DNA of 64,000 nucleotides, from NCBI GenBank assembly GCA_029204225.1, contig MU831921.1:1-64000 (forward strand), in the 5' to 3' direction. Of this stretch, positions 12,181 through 26,903 are shown piece by piece. Positions within the stretch are counted from its first letter, which is position 1. The number at the start of each line of letters is the position of its first letter. The position numbers and the translations under genes are program-made. The DNA comes from Diphasiastrum complanatum (lineage: Eukaryota; Streptophyta; Lycopodiopsida; Lycopodiales; Lycopodiaceae). Under the pieces are notes generated by a model. That model saw only the letters and a program-made list of their open reading frames with translations, had not been told where the DNA came from and searched no databases.

Positions 12181-13197
12181 TGTCGTAAAAGAGATGACTG
12201 GCAACAGAAGCTTGAGCGTAGGCATGTAGGAACGGAAACACAATAGTTAGCAGCAGAAATATTCAAGATGAATCATTCATACAAAATTGCGCAAATGAAC
12301 AATACAATAGTGAGACAAAAATTGCACTCTGATTAATATCAACAGTGAATACAATGGCTTGAAGTGATAGCTTCAGCTGCGTGATAACACTGGCTACAGA
12401 TTAACTCTGATTATAATGTTAAAACAACACTTACATTGCTTGATTCAGCTAGTAGTATATATTTACAAGTGTCTTCAAAATATCTTACAAGCATTGAATG
12501 TTATTTACGCCAATCTTTGTATATGTACAAAGTGGGTAACCGCCCTTGGGATATTTAGCGGTCCAGCTGTTTTTCGAGTTGATAATAAGTTGGCGACGTC
12601 GGTCTGCCACTGTTGGAAAAACTCGAAAAACACGAAGGTGCCCTTGAACAGAGAAAGCATGTAAATCTCGAAGGTGCGAAAATCCTGAAGGTGCCTTTAA
12701 AGCGAAGGCAAAGAAATGCGAAAAAGATGACAGTGCCTTTAAAATGGATTTTGGTCATAGTGTCGCATTTTTTTCGAAGGTGCGAAAAATGCAAAAAACC
12801 TAACAGTGCCTTTCAAATGAAATTGGTCACAGTGTCGCATTTTTCTCGAAGGTGCGAAAAATGTGAAAAACCCAACAGTGCCTTTAAAATGAAATTTGGT
12901 CATAGTGTCATTTTCCTGAAGGTGCGAAAAATCCGACAATGCCTTAAAAATGAAATTTGGTCACAGTGTCGCATTTTTCCGAAGGTGCAAAAAATGCAAA
13001 AACTCGACAGTGCCTTTTTCCCGACTTTTTCGTGAGAGTGTGACAAAGGCGAAGGTGCCTTAAACGAAAAATGTTTTAAGGAAAAAACAAAGTTTTGGAA
13101 AAATGCGAAGGTCCAAAATATGTTGTCGGCCTTCAGCTGTTTTCAGGATGCTCATTACTTGAATGATTTGTTAAGGCTGAGCATAAGAAATCTAACA
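12181..13197 (-). repeat. 5' LTR of the minus-strand copia element
   Basis: Complete LTR of about 1017 bp with TG...CA termini, followed on minus by the primer site. Like its partner it contains a tandem array (12720-13030) of about five copies spaced roughly 60-73 bp, built on a GACAGTGCCTTTAAAATG motif followed by a GGTCACAGTGTCGCA block. The array lies in the part expected to act as promoter or leader, so it could influence transcription; this is inference. Confidence 0.85.
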
Positions 13198-14995
13198 GTT
13201 TGATCAAAAATCTGGCTTGCCAATCACATTTTCTTGACATCTAGTCATCATTTTGAGGTCATAGCCACTTTCTTTCATACAATTGGCTTGTATTTGAGTG
13301 ATTTGTGGATTCTTGGAGTGTTTCCTTTTTTACAAATTCACTATCATGCTAACGATACTATCAGATGATCGATCTAACTTGCTATTCTTATTTGAGGCAT
13401 CGTAGGCAGACATGGTAGTTCTAATAGATAGTTGGTTAATTCGATCAGTCAGTTAGCCATGTGGAATAAGGAATATACAACACTAGATAGAACAAACAAA
13501 GATCGTGAACTGAACCGTGAATATGAACTAGTATGAACCATATCAAAAATGCAAAAATAAGAGAAAACTTAGTCAAAAACAATTCATGCATTAAGACTTA
13601 TTTGAAATATAATCCTTGAAAGGTAATTTATTCATTAATGAAACTATAGTACAATGATAAACAGTATTTTAAGTGTTGCACAGATTTCTCAAATCAGTTT
13701 GAAGACTGATAATACAATACTAAGATGACCAATACTATTGCACAAGCACATGATGCTACTTCACTATGTCTCTACTTATTTGATGGATTTGATTGCATGT
13801 ATCCTTATTCCCATGCTCAGATTATCATGTATTACATTGCATCTTATCATTTTACCATTCATGTATTACATTGCATCTAATCATTTTATAAGGCTATTAT
13901 GGTAAATTTCTTGATAGAAAAATTCTCCATTTGTCTCCAAGTGTGTTCATTATGCATTTCTCATTGGAAGTAGTGTGATGATTGGTTGATGTGATGTGAT
14001 GCTTTCTTGAAAAGTGTAATGCATGCTTGTACTTGAGAGATGCAAGGCTATAAGAAGTTCAAACTTCATTTTTTTTAGTAATTTCCTTGTGTTCATAGTG
14101 TTAGTAGTGTTAATTTAGATGCTAGTGTTAATGGTAGTTTTATGTAGTGTTGGTAAAGTGGTTTTACCGTTAAAATAGTGTTCAAGAGAGTGCTATGTAG
14201 TGAGAAAATAGAGTTAGAATGTGGTGGAATGACACATTGTTGGTAGGTGTAATCTAATGCAAATTTCTACTCCTTTTGCTCTTTTGTTCGAATACTTTTG
14301 AAAAAGGAATGATGTGCAGTTGAGTTTTTCCTTAACATGATGTTCAAAAGAGTGTGAGTGAGTGTGTGAGGATGGAATGGAATGTGTAATCATAATAGTT
14401 ATGTATGTGTTGTAGCGAAAGTAGAAAGTGACTGAACAGTGTTCTAAAATGTAAATCAATGTTGGAACGATTCATATTGCGGAATGATAAGTTGTTCTCA
14501 TTATTTGTGCATGCGTAGCATGAAATTGTGAAGCATTCAGCAAAATTTAGTACCTCTGCCAAGGATCTACTAGTTTTAAAATAATTTGCTCTAGTTTGTT
14601 AAATTTATATAAGAAAATGTTCTTTGGTGTTCAAAGGCTTGTATTGCATGATTTCTTGCATGGATTGGTGTTATGGAGACATTACAAGGACAGAAACCAT
14701 TCATCAATTTGTTAAAAATAAAAAAAAATTAGAAAGCAAAAACTCCAAACCATCAAGTAACTTAAAAAATGTGAAATAAGATTTTTAGTAGTTTTAGAGT
14801 CAAAATGCTTACTATCAGTTCCTTACAAATCAATTTGGACTTTTCTATTCATAACTGAGACTCACCTTTTGGACAATCGAGCCTAGTCAACATGTTTTAA
14901 ATGTTGCCAACTCAAGTAATATAAATGGACCTTGGGAATCGCATGTGATATTGACAGAGTCCAATTAATGTGATCTTTGATCTACCCTAAGGGTG
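13198..14995. other. No gene recognised
   Basis: AT-rich spacer. The minus strand between 13413 and 13200 reads MSAYDASNKNSKLDRSSDS followed, after a stop, by an open stretch with TQIQANCMKESGYDLKMMTR that ends where the LTR begins, so the element may have inserted into older coding sequence. A 30-bp motif is repeated near 13825-13885. Confidence 0.4.
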
Positions 14996-17574
<2,579 letters not shown>

Positions 17575-20156
17575 TCAAGTTCCACTTGCCACCAAATCCT
17601 CCACGTAGTCATGCAAAACCTGGTCATACAGTTTCTTCAATCGTCCCAATGCTCGCTCCTTTTCTTTATCTGATCCATTCTCTACCTGTAAATGGCTAAC
17701 AATAAAATGCTGGAAACCCTCGACTGCTTCGAACTGTTACAAATATTCATACACTTGTCAACTAGCATTCCAATCCATGCACAAGATCACAAATAATCAC
17801 TTAAGCCTGAAAGTGAAATATTCGAGATAGGGAGGAATTTTCTACTAGTTTTTTTGTAGCACCCCAATATGTAACTTTCACTCAAATGTAATAGTACAAG
17901 AAGAGAAGAAAATGACATTTATTGATAAACCAAAACTGACATATAAGAGTAAAATTCGCATCACCTGTGCACGCCCTCCAGCATTGTATGAAGCCTTAGC
18001 AAGACTGCTGAGGTCAACTTTGTGACCAGCCACTTGTGGCTTCCCTGAAGGCACTGGCCTACCCTTGGCACGCAGATAATCATACACCGTCCTCACAGCA
18101 AAGCGAGAGTCCTCCGTAAGTGGTGCTCCTGTCACTTAACAAGAGTTATGCAAATATTTGGCAAATCATTCTGTAACAATCAGGAATCCAAAAAAAGGGT
18201 GATAATCCATTACCATTCAGCAATGGATTCAGTTATCTAGAAAACGAGTCCCTAGAGACGGAAAATGCATTGCATTCCTAGGCTACAAAATAAAAGCTCA
18301 AATTTCAACACTGGTACCATAAACTGCTGTCAAGGTCAGGGCCTTTAAAAATGGTAACTTACAAGCATGCGAATGATGTGACTGTAGGGGTGCAGACTCA
18401 GCAAGACCAAGCTCCCCGTCTTGAAAGGCAGTCCAACCAGGCTCATATGCTTCCAGAAATGCTTGCTTAGCCTTATTTGGCAGGTCATGAGGATGAACAA
18501 AGGGAACACCAGTAGGCCATCCAAGTTCTGCTCTCATCAACGCACATTGGCTATCCGGGGCAGAAAGATGATTTCCCTCACAATCCCTTAAGCTGCAAAA
18601 CCGAAGTTTGAGGCCTTTTCGATCAGCAATGTTTTGTACTCTTTCCTTCAGCACCCTCTGAGCCTCCAGCCTCAACCTCTTGGATGGAGCCAATGGCTTA
18701 CCCTTAGAAACCTGTTTCCTCCTCTTCAATGCTTTTGGTGGTCCTGCAAAAGAAAATTCAAGATACAGTAAATTAGCCTCTTAGCAGAACACAATACATA
18801 CAAGACCCTGATAATTGAAACTTGAGAAACACAAACAGTTATGAAACTCTATGAGGAATACAGGTCAGTTTCCTACAACAACTAACAAAAAATTTCCTCA
18901 AATTCCCAGCACATACATGATACATATATATCCTCAACTGCACACAGCCCAAATATTTTAAACCCTGACAAAAGCAGCTAATAAAAATAAAAAGGAGATG
19001 ATTGAAGAAAATTCAACCTAGTTGTCTGTTTTCAAATCATTTGTGTGAAGCTCAAAGATCGACTTCGCCCATGTTTTATACACTAATTCTAAAAATCAAG
19101 AGAAACGCTCATATCACTATACAAACCTTCAAGGGATGCTGAGACAGATAGATTGGAGATGCCAAGCTTGTCAAGAATCTGGTCCATGGAATGAGATCGT
19201 TGCATGAATTCATGAGCTGATACTGGCTGCTGGAAAGGACCACCCACGACATGCCCAGCCATTGTCATCCGAGAGCAGTGCAAGATCGCGGTCGCTCTTG
19301 GCATTAGCTTAAAGGCAACAGAGCACCTCCCATACATTTGCCCCTGCGAGGAACTACTCATCTCAGTTCTGTGCAAAGCTGGGCTTATATAACCAGCAGT
19401 GGCTTGATACAGAGACAGGCCTGCATAAAGAATCATATCTTCAGGGCCAAGGTCTCCATCAGCAAGGAACCATCGCCCATGACTATCCCTGATCTGCAAA
19501 CCCGGTTTGTCGGCCCGCAAAAGTGTCAACAATCCTTTATCAGCCTGTGGTTCCGGATCATTGAAGACTGGCATGTGAATTGGGTCCTGCTCAGAAAGAT
19601 GAACGGCACCATGAACCCCAGGCCTGCCATGGCAGCATATGGATAGAACAGATGTTGATATTTCTCCATTTTTTAGTGGAATGTTATCAAGCAAATCTGC
19701 AAACGAGAAACTTCGGAGCTCAAGGAAGCATCCAATGGCATCAAGCACATGCCGAGAAGCCTTACCCAGACAGGAAAACAGCTCAGGTAGACATGCAGGA
19801 GAAAGCTCCGTGTCACTGCCTGCAGCTGCACCTGGCCTGTAGTCTAAAAACTCTCTTGCATGCTGGGGTTGGGAGCAATAGCCCACTGTCTTGTTCCAAT
19901 CCTGTAAATTTTCGGCATGGAGAGACTCCGAAACAGGGTTTTGCCTTTGATGAAAGAACATCCGAGAAGAATCCAGCACGCATCTTAGTAAAATATCATC
20001 CCCAGGAGCTAGTTGGATGATCACCAAATTGTATCTAGCTAGTGACTGAGACAGAGCACTCACTGCATATTTGTAGCGTTCTGAGGGCAACCCATCTAGA
20101 GGAACCAGGTCTAGAAGCCGAACACGTGCAGGAGAGGATATTCCAGGGCCTGCCAT
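17575..20156 (-). CDS. 2-oxoglutarate/Fe(II)-dependent oxygenase-like protein, four exons
   Basis: Proposed exons on minus are 20156-19127, 18743-18363, 18134-17965 and 17685-17575. Donors are GT and acceptors AG, and phases agree throughout, giving 563 residues. Exon 1 resembles the isopenicillin-N-synthase fold: an N-terminal segment (RYNLVIIQLAPGDD, about 41-54), a jelly-roll core with DKGLLTLL (206-213), and ALHRTE carrying a candidate iron-ligand His262. At the first ligand position of the usual HxD motif there is Gln204 (CAG) before Asp206, so iron binding may be weak or lost. Exon 2 adds a basic NLS-like run (KALKRRKQ, about 347-354) and a conserved-looking C-terminal region of unknown role. 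Exon 4 ends in a charged helix (RLKKLYDQVLHDYVEDLV). It resembles a plant oxygenase-superfamily group of unknown substrate. A read-through of exon 3 to 17878 is an alternative end. Confidence 0.8.
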
Positions 20157-20289
20157 TTGATGTACAAAGCTCAGCAGTCGAACCAGACTACATTATCCAA
20201 TCATTCCCAGCTCTGCCTGGACTCTTCATCATTGCTTGATTGAGGTAGTTGATTTCTACACCAGCTTCCATGCTTGCGTGTATGTGATC

Positions 20290-21130
20290 ATTTACAGCTT
20301 CCAATGTCTGGCATCTGTCCCCTCACTGTTAGCAGAAGCCAAGACCAAGCCTCGCTTCAATTGCTCAAGCTGAAGACTTCAAGATCATTTCCAAACTCTA
20401 ATCTCTGGCATCTAACCGCCACTGTTAGTAGCAATAAGCAACGGAAAGCCAAGCCTTTGCTTCAATTGCTCTAGCTGATCATTTCCAGCCTCTAATCTCT
20501 GGCATCTATCCCCACACTGCCAATAGAAATACCCAAAGAAAAGCCAAGCCTTGGCTTCAATTGCTCAAGCTGAAAACTGTGTGTTCATTTCCAGCCCCTA
20601 ATCTCTGGCATCTGGCCCCTCACTGGCATCTGTCCCCTCACTGTTAGTAGCAATGAGCAAAGCAAAGCCAAGGCTTGAACCAAATTCTTGGCCTTGCTTC
20701 ATTTGCTCAAGCTGAAGAGAATGAAATCCTTTCCAGCCTCTCTAATCTCTGGCATCTAACCCTCACTGTTAGTACCCAAAGCCGAGGCCTTGCTTGGCCT
20801 GCTCAAGCTGAAGACTATGAGATCCTTTCCAGACTCTCTAATCTCTGGCATCTAATCCCCACTGTTGGTACCCAAAGTCAAGGCTTTGCTTTAATTGCTC
20901 AAGCTGAAGAGTATGAGATCCTTTCCACCCCCTCTAATCTCTGGAATCTAACCCTCACTGAGCTTTGCTCGAATTGCTCAAGCTGAAGACTATGAGATCC
21001 TTTCCAGAATCTCTAATCTCTGGCATCTAACCCTCACTGTTAGTACCCAAAGCCAAGGCTTTGCTTCAATTGCTCAAGCTGACGACTGTATCATCATTTT
21101 CAGCCCCTAACATCTGGCATCTGTGCCCAC
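20290..21130. repeat. Tandem minisatellite, ~95-bp unit, upstream of the oxygenase-like gene
   Basis: The phrase CTCTAATCTCTGGCATCT recurs about nine times (near 20300, 20398, 20492, 20596, 20742, 20838, 20932, 21012 and 21108), mostly 80-104 bp apart. Shared TTGCTCAAGCTGAAGA and CCAAAGCCAAGGCTTTG blocks lie between. The array begins about 130 bp upstream of the ATG at 20156 (minus), so it occupies the promoter or 5' UTR. Small frames through it are not genes. Confidence 0.9.
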
Positions 21131-21963
21131 ACTGCCAGTAGAAATACCCAAAGAAATTTCCAAGCCTTTGCTTCAGTTGCTCAAGTTCAAGAGCATCGCC
21201 ATGACCCTTTGAGGATAATTCCCATAAACAAACAACCTCTTTCTTCTGGACGTGATGACAACAGAACAAAAAAAAACTCCACCCAATGCCCATGTATTGA
21301 AGCTATTGACAAATTCTATGATTTTGGGTTCATTGAGAGAGATTCTGAGCTCAAGTCAAAGGATTGATGCTCTACTGATCTCCTTGTCTGCAATCTTTGA
21401 TCATCATAACCTACTAATCTTGTGTCAAAGGCCAAAAAAAGAAAAAAAAATCGCATCAATTTAATGAAAGCGAATCGATTTCCTATGTTCTTTCCAACTA
21501 AAATTCGACATTGGAGCTCTGACCCAGGTTCGATTCCTTGCCAATGCATATGCAGATAAAATAAAAAAAAGGGTGTAAGAAGGGAAAAAAAGGGGGGGGG
21601 GGATTAATGGCACTAAATATTTGATGTGTGCCCCCACTTAGATGTTAGCCACAAGTCATAGATGCCACTTGGAGAGTTTTCAACGGCTAGACAATGCAAC
21701 GTGGCAGAATCTGAATCCTTTTGAGAAATTCCAACGGTGGGGGGGCCTAAAGTCTTGGCATGTCATTAAGACATGAGAGAAGGGGTAGGAGAAGAGGCTT
21801 CAAAATGAAGATATACACTCAATCAATCAATATTGTGGGTCCCCATAGCTATAAATGGCACCTTACATTTTAAGACCCACTCACTTGGATGCTAGCCACA
21901 TGGAAGCTTTTGAACTATCTCAAATATATGGTGAGATCCAAATGCTTACTAAGATATCCAAGG
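21131..21963. other. No gene recognised; isolated pol III B-box-like motif
   Basis: Spacer. At about 21527-21537 GGTTCGATTCC matches the pol III B-box (T-arm of a tRNA), but no A box or cloverleaf is evident nearby. A poly-G run lies at about 21593-21602. Confidence 0.4.
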
Positions 21964-23461
21964 ATGTAGAGCTCGAACTTGAAGTGTGCCATTAAGATAC
22001 TAGGTTATGGGTCCCACAAAGAAAAGGCTAGAGATTCCAAGCCCCAATTTTTTTCTAGGGAGGGGAGGTTAGAAGGGCCCAAAAATTTTCAAGCAAAATA
22101 AATGCGTACCAAAATAAACTTAAAGATTTGCTATGAATTTTCAATCCGACTTCGTATATGATTTTCAAATTTACAAATTTATTTAGAGGTACGATACCAA
22201 ACTGAATATCTAATATTGAAATTGGACATAGAATCATTGCATTTTGAATAGTGAAAATTTTACAAACCTTGGAATCGATTTCAAGAGTTGAGATCGTATC
22301 TATTTTTTGTGAGCAATAGACTCTTCCCCTGTTGCTATTTCACCATCTACTTGAGTGAATTCCCCTACTATTTTACCTCCCCTAAAATATCCTCATTTTA
22401 TGCGATGTAAATGGAAACTCCTTATCATGCATGATATCTTCTCCTTCTTTGTATTTCTCCAAGGAATGGTAGACACGAATGTTGTGGGGTACTTCATTTT
22501 TTTTATACATTGCAATAATCCATAAGGGGCATCTAAAGCTTGCATTGCCAATTACCAAAACGATGTAGAGCTCTAACTTGAAGTGTGCCATTAAGATACT
22601 AGGTTATGGGTCCCACAAAGAAAAGGCTAGAGACTCCAAGCCCCAACTCTTTTCTAGGGAGGGGAGCGTTAGAAGGGCCCAAAAATTTTCAAGCCCAACC
22701 TTATAGATAGATTTTCAACCAAAATAAACTTAAAAATTTGATATGAATTTTCAATCTGATTTCGTATATGATTTTCAAATTTACAAATTTAATTAGAGGT
22801 ACGATACCAAAATGAATATTTAAAATTGAAATTTGGACAATGAGGGCCCAAAAAATTTCAAGCCCAACCTTATAGATAGATTTTCAACCAAAATAAACTT
22901 AAAGATTTGATATGAATTTTCAATCCGATTTCGTATATGATTTTCAATTTTACAAATTTATTTAGAGGTACGATACCAAAATGAATATTTAAAATTGAAA
23001 TTTGGACATAGAATCATTGCATTTTGCATAGTGAAAAAGTTACAGACCTTGGAATCGATAGGTGAAGTGCCAATTCCAAGAGGTTGAGATCGTATCTATT
23101 TTTTGTGAGCAATAGACTCTTCCCCTATTGCTATTTCACCATCTACTTGAGTGAATTCCCCTATTGATGTTTCGACAGTTGACATGTGAGATCGTATCTA
23201 TTTTTTGTGAGCAACAGACTCTTCCCCTCTAGCTATTTCACCATCTACTTGAGTAGATTCCCCTACTATTTTACCTCCCCTAAAATATCCTCATTTTATG
23301 CGGTGTAAATGGAAACTCCTTATCATGTATGATATCTTCCCATTCTTTGTATTTCTCCAAGGAATGGTAGACACGAATGTTGTGGGGTACTTCATTTTTT
23401 TTATACCTTGCAATAATCAATAAGGGATACCTAAAGCTTGCATTGCCAATTACCAAAACTA
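21964..23461. repeat. Tandem duplication of a ~0.6-kb non-coding unit
   Basis: Copy 1 (21964-22561) and copy 2 (22562-23461) both begin GATGTAGAGCTC(G/T)AACTTG and both end GCCAATTACCAAAAC. Copy 2 is longer because the GGGCCCAAAAA...GATACCAAAATGAATATT block (about 150 bp) and the GAGATCGTATCTATTTTTTG block are each repeated once more. No coding potential was seen. Confidence 0.9.
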
Positions 23462-26400
23462 GTACCTGCCAAGATTGATTACCAACACATATTCAAGTTT
23501 TAAATACCCACCCAAGATCGATACCCAATAGTAGTTTTTTTTAAGAGTTATTGTTGGGTGTGGCCATTATGGGGGGGGTCTAATTGTCAATCTAAATCTT
23601 ATTGATAATCGTAAAATATGTGAGGGACAAGAGTTGGAGTTTGTGCTTTTTTTAAACAAAATATCAAATTTCATTGAGATTACAAGTTCAAATCCTAGAT
23701 CTTTGCATGTGTATCGAGATTCTTCTATGGAGAAATCTCGGCTGTTGAGGTAGTACAAGCAGCAAATAGGATATGATCCTATGAGGAGCCTCAGAGATGG
23801 GGCCTTCCACTTTCCTACGACCTTCAAGATAACAAGCTCAAAACAAGAAACAAAAGCTTAAGCAGTAGCATTCACATGTACTCACAAGCAAGAGTTGAAG
23901 GCATTATGAACTAAGGTAATTGCTAAATTAACTTCTACATTCTTTCCCCCAACCACACACTTCTCCTTCCCTCGCTAAACTACCACAAATCGTTATATGT
24001 AAAAATACTCCACTTATTCCATAAACTAAACACTCGGCAATTTACACATGCAATGATTTCAAGCAGGCCATGGAAATACACATTCTATAACTAACTACTA
24101 AAAATAGATACAAAATTTTAAGCATGCAATATAAAGTAAGAAGGCTCGAACAAGTAAATGGATAGCATGTGGACTGAAAGTCACTTTCTTGTATTGTGGA
24201 AGATCACATTGAGTCCATTGTGCTTCTATCATGAGGTAAGTGGAAGTCAATTGTAGACCTTGTTTATGAGGGGAATACTTAAGGAGTGCATTGTATGTGC
24301 ACCTACACTCTTGGCCCCACTCCATCCAATGGTGCTGGATGGGGCTAAGGGAACAAGCAGATCTGTCCCCCCTTGGACTTGGTAAGGCATGGCATTTGCA
24401 AGCTGCAATGCACGTCAAAGGCGAGTTTGCCTTTCAAAGAAAGGCAAAAATTTCATAAGCATGTCATATGAATGGCAAACATAAAAATTGCCCTTTCATT
24501 TGAAAGGTAGCTTTAAAAGGTCAAATGTAATGCTGGTTTGAAATTTAAAAAATTTATTACAAAATATAACATGAATATATGTCTATGAGTGGTTGAAAGG
24601 TTCATACCTATTTTATTTGAAAGGTACCCTATGAACCTATTTTATTTGACAGGTACCCTTGCATTATACATGCCATGTGATAGGTAAGAAAAAAAAAAGC
24701 CCATCCAGGTGAATGTTAAGGGTGCACGTCAAATTCCAAGCATGGACGGGGTGGGACCTGTGCATGCAGCAGCAGAGGTTATAGTGCATTTGTGGTGCAC
24801 TCTCTAATGAGAGTAGCTTATGAGACTTGAATCTAAGTTTAGAAGTTAAAAGGTTTGACTTAAACTTCACTCAAGTTGATATTCTAAGTTTGACTTTGTA
24901 ACATACAAAAATAGTTCTAGGCTTAAGTTAACCAATAAGTCTATTAAGACTAAGTTAATTCTAGTAAGCTTGTGAGTTGGACTTATACATGCACAAGATG
25001 TTAATTGGGCTTTTTTTCTAAAATTTATCTAATAAAAAATGTGGTATTTATTAGTAGGGTCTCATGTTTATAAACACTCTTGGATTTTGTCGTGCCAGCT
25101 CAGTTGCTTCTACACTTCAATTGCCAACATTCTCTCACTGCTAAGTCCCATGGCACTTTAGTAGAAGAGCTAAGCTAATTATTGTTCCTTTTGCTCATCT
25201 TGCTCCTTGTGGAGTATTAATTTATCGTACTCCTCCATAGAGGTATTTACAGCCAGAAGACGTTGGAGGCATGGAATAGCCATTTTTCCACCACCATGAT
25301 AATAGAGTTGGGCCACCACAAGTTAGTATATACGAGATAGGCTTGCCATGGGGGGTGTTGGGGTTGAAGTACAAAAGATCAATTGTACTATCCGAATAAA
25401 ATCCCAGCGTGCTCAAGAAGGCTAGTTCCTTCTTGTTAATTGCGACTTCTTGCACCAAGGGTCCAAGCTATCTTAATGTTTATTGTGAAAGATGTCAAGT
25501 GCATACTTGAAGTCGGCTTGTTTTGTCAACCACCCTTGTGAGCTTGAGATAGATGGTGGCCAATTGGGCTCCTTCAGTTCTTCAAAAATTGGTGACCGCA
25601 ACTCTCGTCATTCAAGGGATTCAAATCTAGCATTGACTCTCATATAGTGTGGGGCTCTAAAGTGCTCAAGGAGAGCTCGTTTATTACACTCCATAAGCAA
25701 TTTGCACTATGCATGTTGAGGGCATAACTTTGCAATTGTTTCCCTTCTCTTTGCATTTAGTTGCTCGATGGTACATGGCAACTCATATCTACCTCTACTC
25801 TAGTTCAGAATATATTTTCTTTCAAATTCTACTACTTGTTCCTCCAAGCTGAGGGATTTGTCAAACGCCCTACTAATAGCACTATGCTATGAAGTTTGTC
25901 TCTATAAATGTGCAGGCTCCTAACTAGTGATTAGATGTAGGGCCCCACCACCTTTGTCTTGGGACTCCTAGTATTAGAATATTGTTAGTTCCTAAAATAT
26001 TATTGTTCCTCATGAGGTGGGCATGTCTTTTGTTATGACCATATCTAGGTCAAAGGATTTGGAATAATCTTGCTATGTTAGACCGGCTCTCTAGTGTTTG
26101 AGATTGTTGATTACGCCTCGATTTAATTCCATGTCAAAGCCAGTTTTGTAACTAATAATCTTGAGATAACCTAGACACTCCTATTGAGGCATGTGGAGTA
26201 ATGCATGGCATGTGACGGAGGTATACATGAATATTGCATGGGATATGTGACCTAAGTTTAGTTGGATTGCATGGGGGATACATGAGCACATGCACAAGGT
26301 TCATACCACTATATGTATTGGTAGGAACTCTCCCTCATGTACTTTTGGATTTGGCTCTTGGTTACCTGTTTCTCTCCCTCTCTTCAGGCCATGGCTCAGG

Positions 26401-26544
26401 GGACAGGCGTTACGATGCATTTCTGTTGGGATGGGTGGCACTAGTCTCTTTTGGTGTTCTCTCATACCTTCGTCTTAATTCTCTCCTAGTGGTCTTTACA
26501 TCTTTGATAGAAACTGCCCTTGCCTTACTACATGTTTCGGCCAT
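23462..26544. other. No gene recognised
   Basis: Long AT-rich spacer. A small tandem repeat (ACCTATTTTATTTGA(A/C)AGGTACCCT) lies near 24606-24662. The minus frame 25458-25222 looks somewhat protein-like (TIDLLYFNPNTPHGKPISY) but has no recognisable family or supporting context. Confidence 0.5.
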
Positions 26545-26903
26545 TCTTGGTAGCTCAATCCTCATGCGAAGCTGAATATGTCACAGCTTCAAAGGTGGCG
26601 AATGAGGTAGTTTGGTTGCAGATGATGTTGGAGGCAATTGGCATACCACAAGGTAAACCATGCACGATGATGATGGATTCTCAAAGTGCCATATATCTGT
26701 CCCTGGATCTTGTCTTCCATTCAAAGACAAAACATACCATCACATTCGAGATTTCATCTCGAAAGGAGAGCTCCAGGTCCAGTACATAAAGTCTAAAGAC
26801 ATGATTGCAGATTTGCTCACGAAGCCGCTCGACAAGCCACTCGTCGCAAAGCAAAGAAATACAATTGGATTAAACATACAAAGTTGCAAAGTTCAAGAGG
26901 GAG
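26545..26903 (+). pseudogene. Copia RNase H 3' end and polypurine tract
   Basis: The C-terminal part of a copia RNase H: SSCEAEYVTASKVANEVVWL (from about 26553), a DSQSAIYLS block, and after a frameshift HHIRDFISKGELQVQYIKSK followed by DMIADLLTKPLDKPL. It begins abruptly at about 26545, so RT and upstream domains are missing. The purine run CAAGAGGGAG at 26894-26903 is the polypurine tract next to the LTR. Confidence 0.85.

Larger units (their letters stand above)
9602..13197 (-). mobile_element. Internally deleted Ty1/copia element with two LTRs
   Basis: Two direct repeats of about 1 kb (9602-10558 and 12181-13197) bound about 1.6 kb of degenerate copia sequence read on minus. The full LTR (12181-13197) has TG...CA ends. 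The low-coordinate copy lacks roughly 20-35 bases at its outer end, so a target duplication cannot be verified. The primer site is at 12168-12180 and the polypurine tract at 10559-10567. Internal order on minus is gag start, protease block, part of integrase, part of RT, with large deletions between. It is non-autonomous. Confidence 0.85.

Noticed and set aside
17878-17964. Read-through of oxygenase-like exon 3 as the true C-terminus
   Set aside because: A CAG-GT donor and a phase-matched downstream exon (17685-17575) with a better protein-like end exist; kept only as an alternative.
21500-21550. Possible tRNA gene or SINE at a GGTTCGATTCC box
   Set aside because: No A box, no cloverleaf and no repeated copy; only the B-box-like word is present.
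26234-26575. 113-residue frame before the copia RNase H
   Set aside because: Low-complexity hydrophobic composition, no motif, and it ends where the copia fragment starts in another frame.
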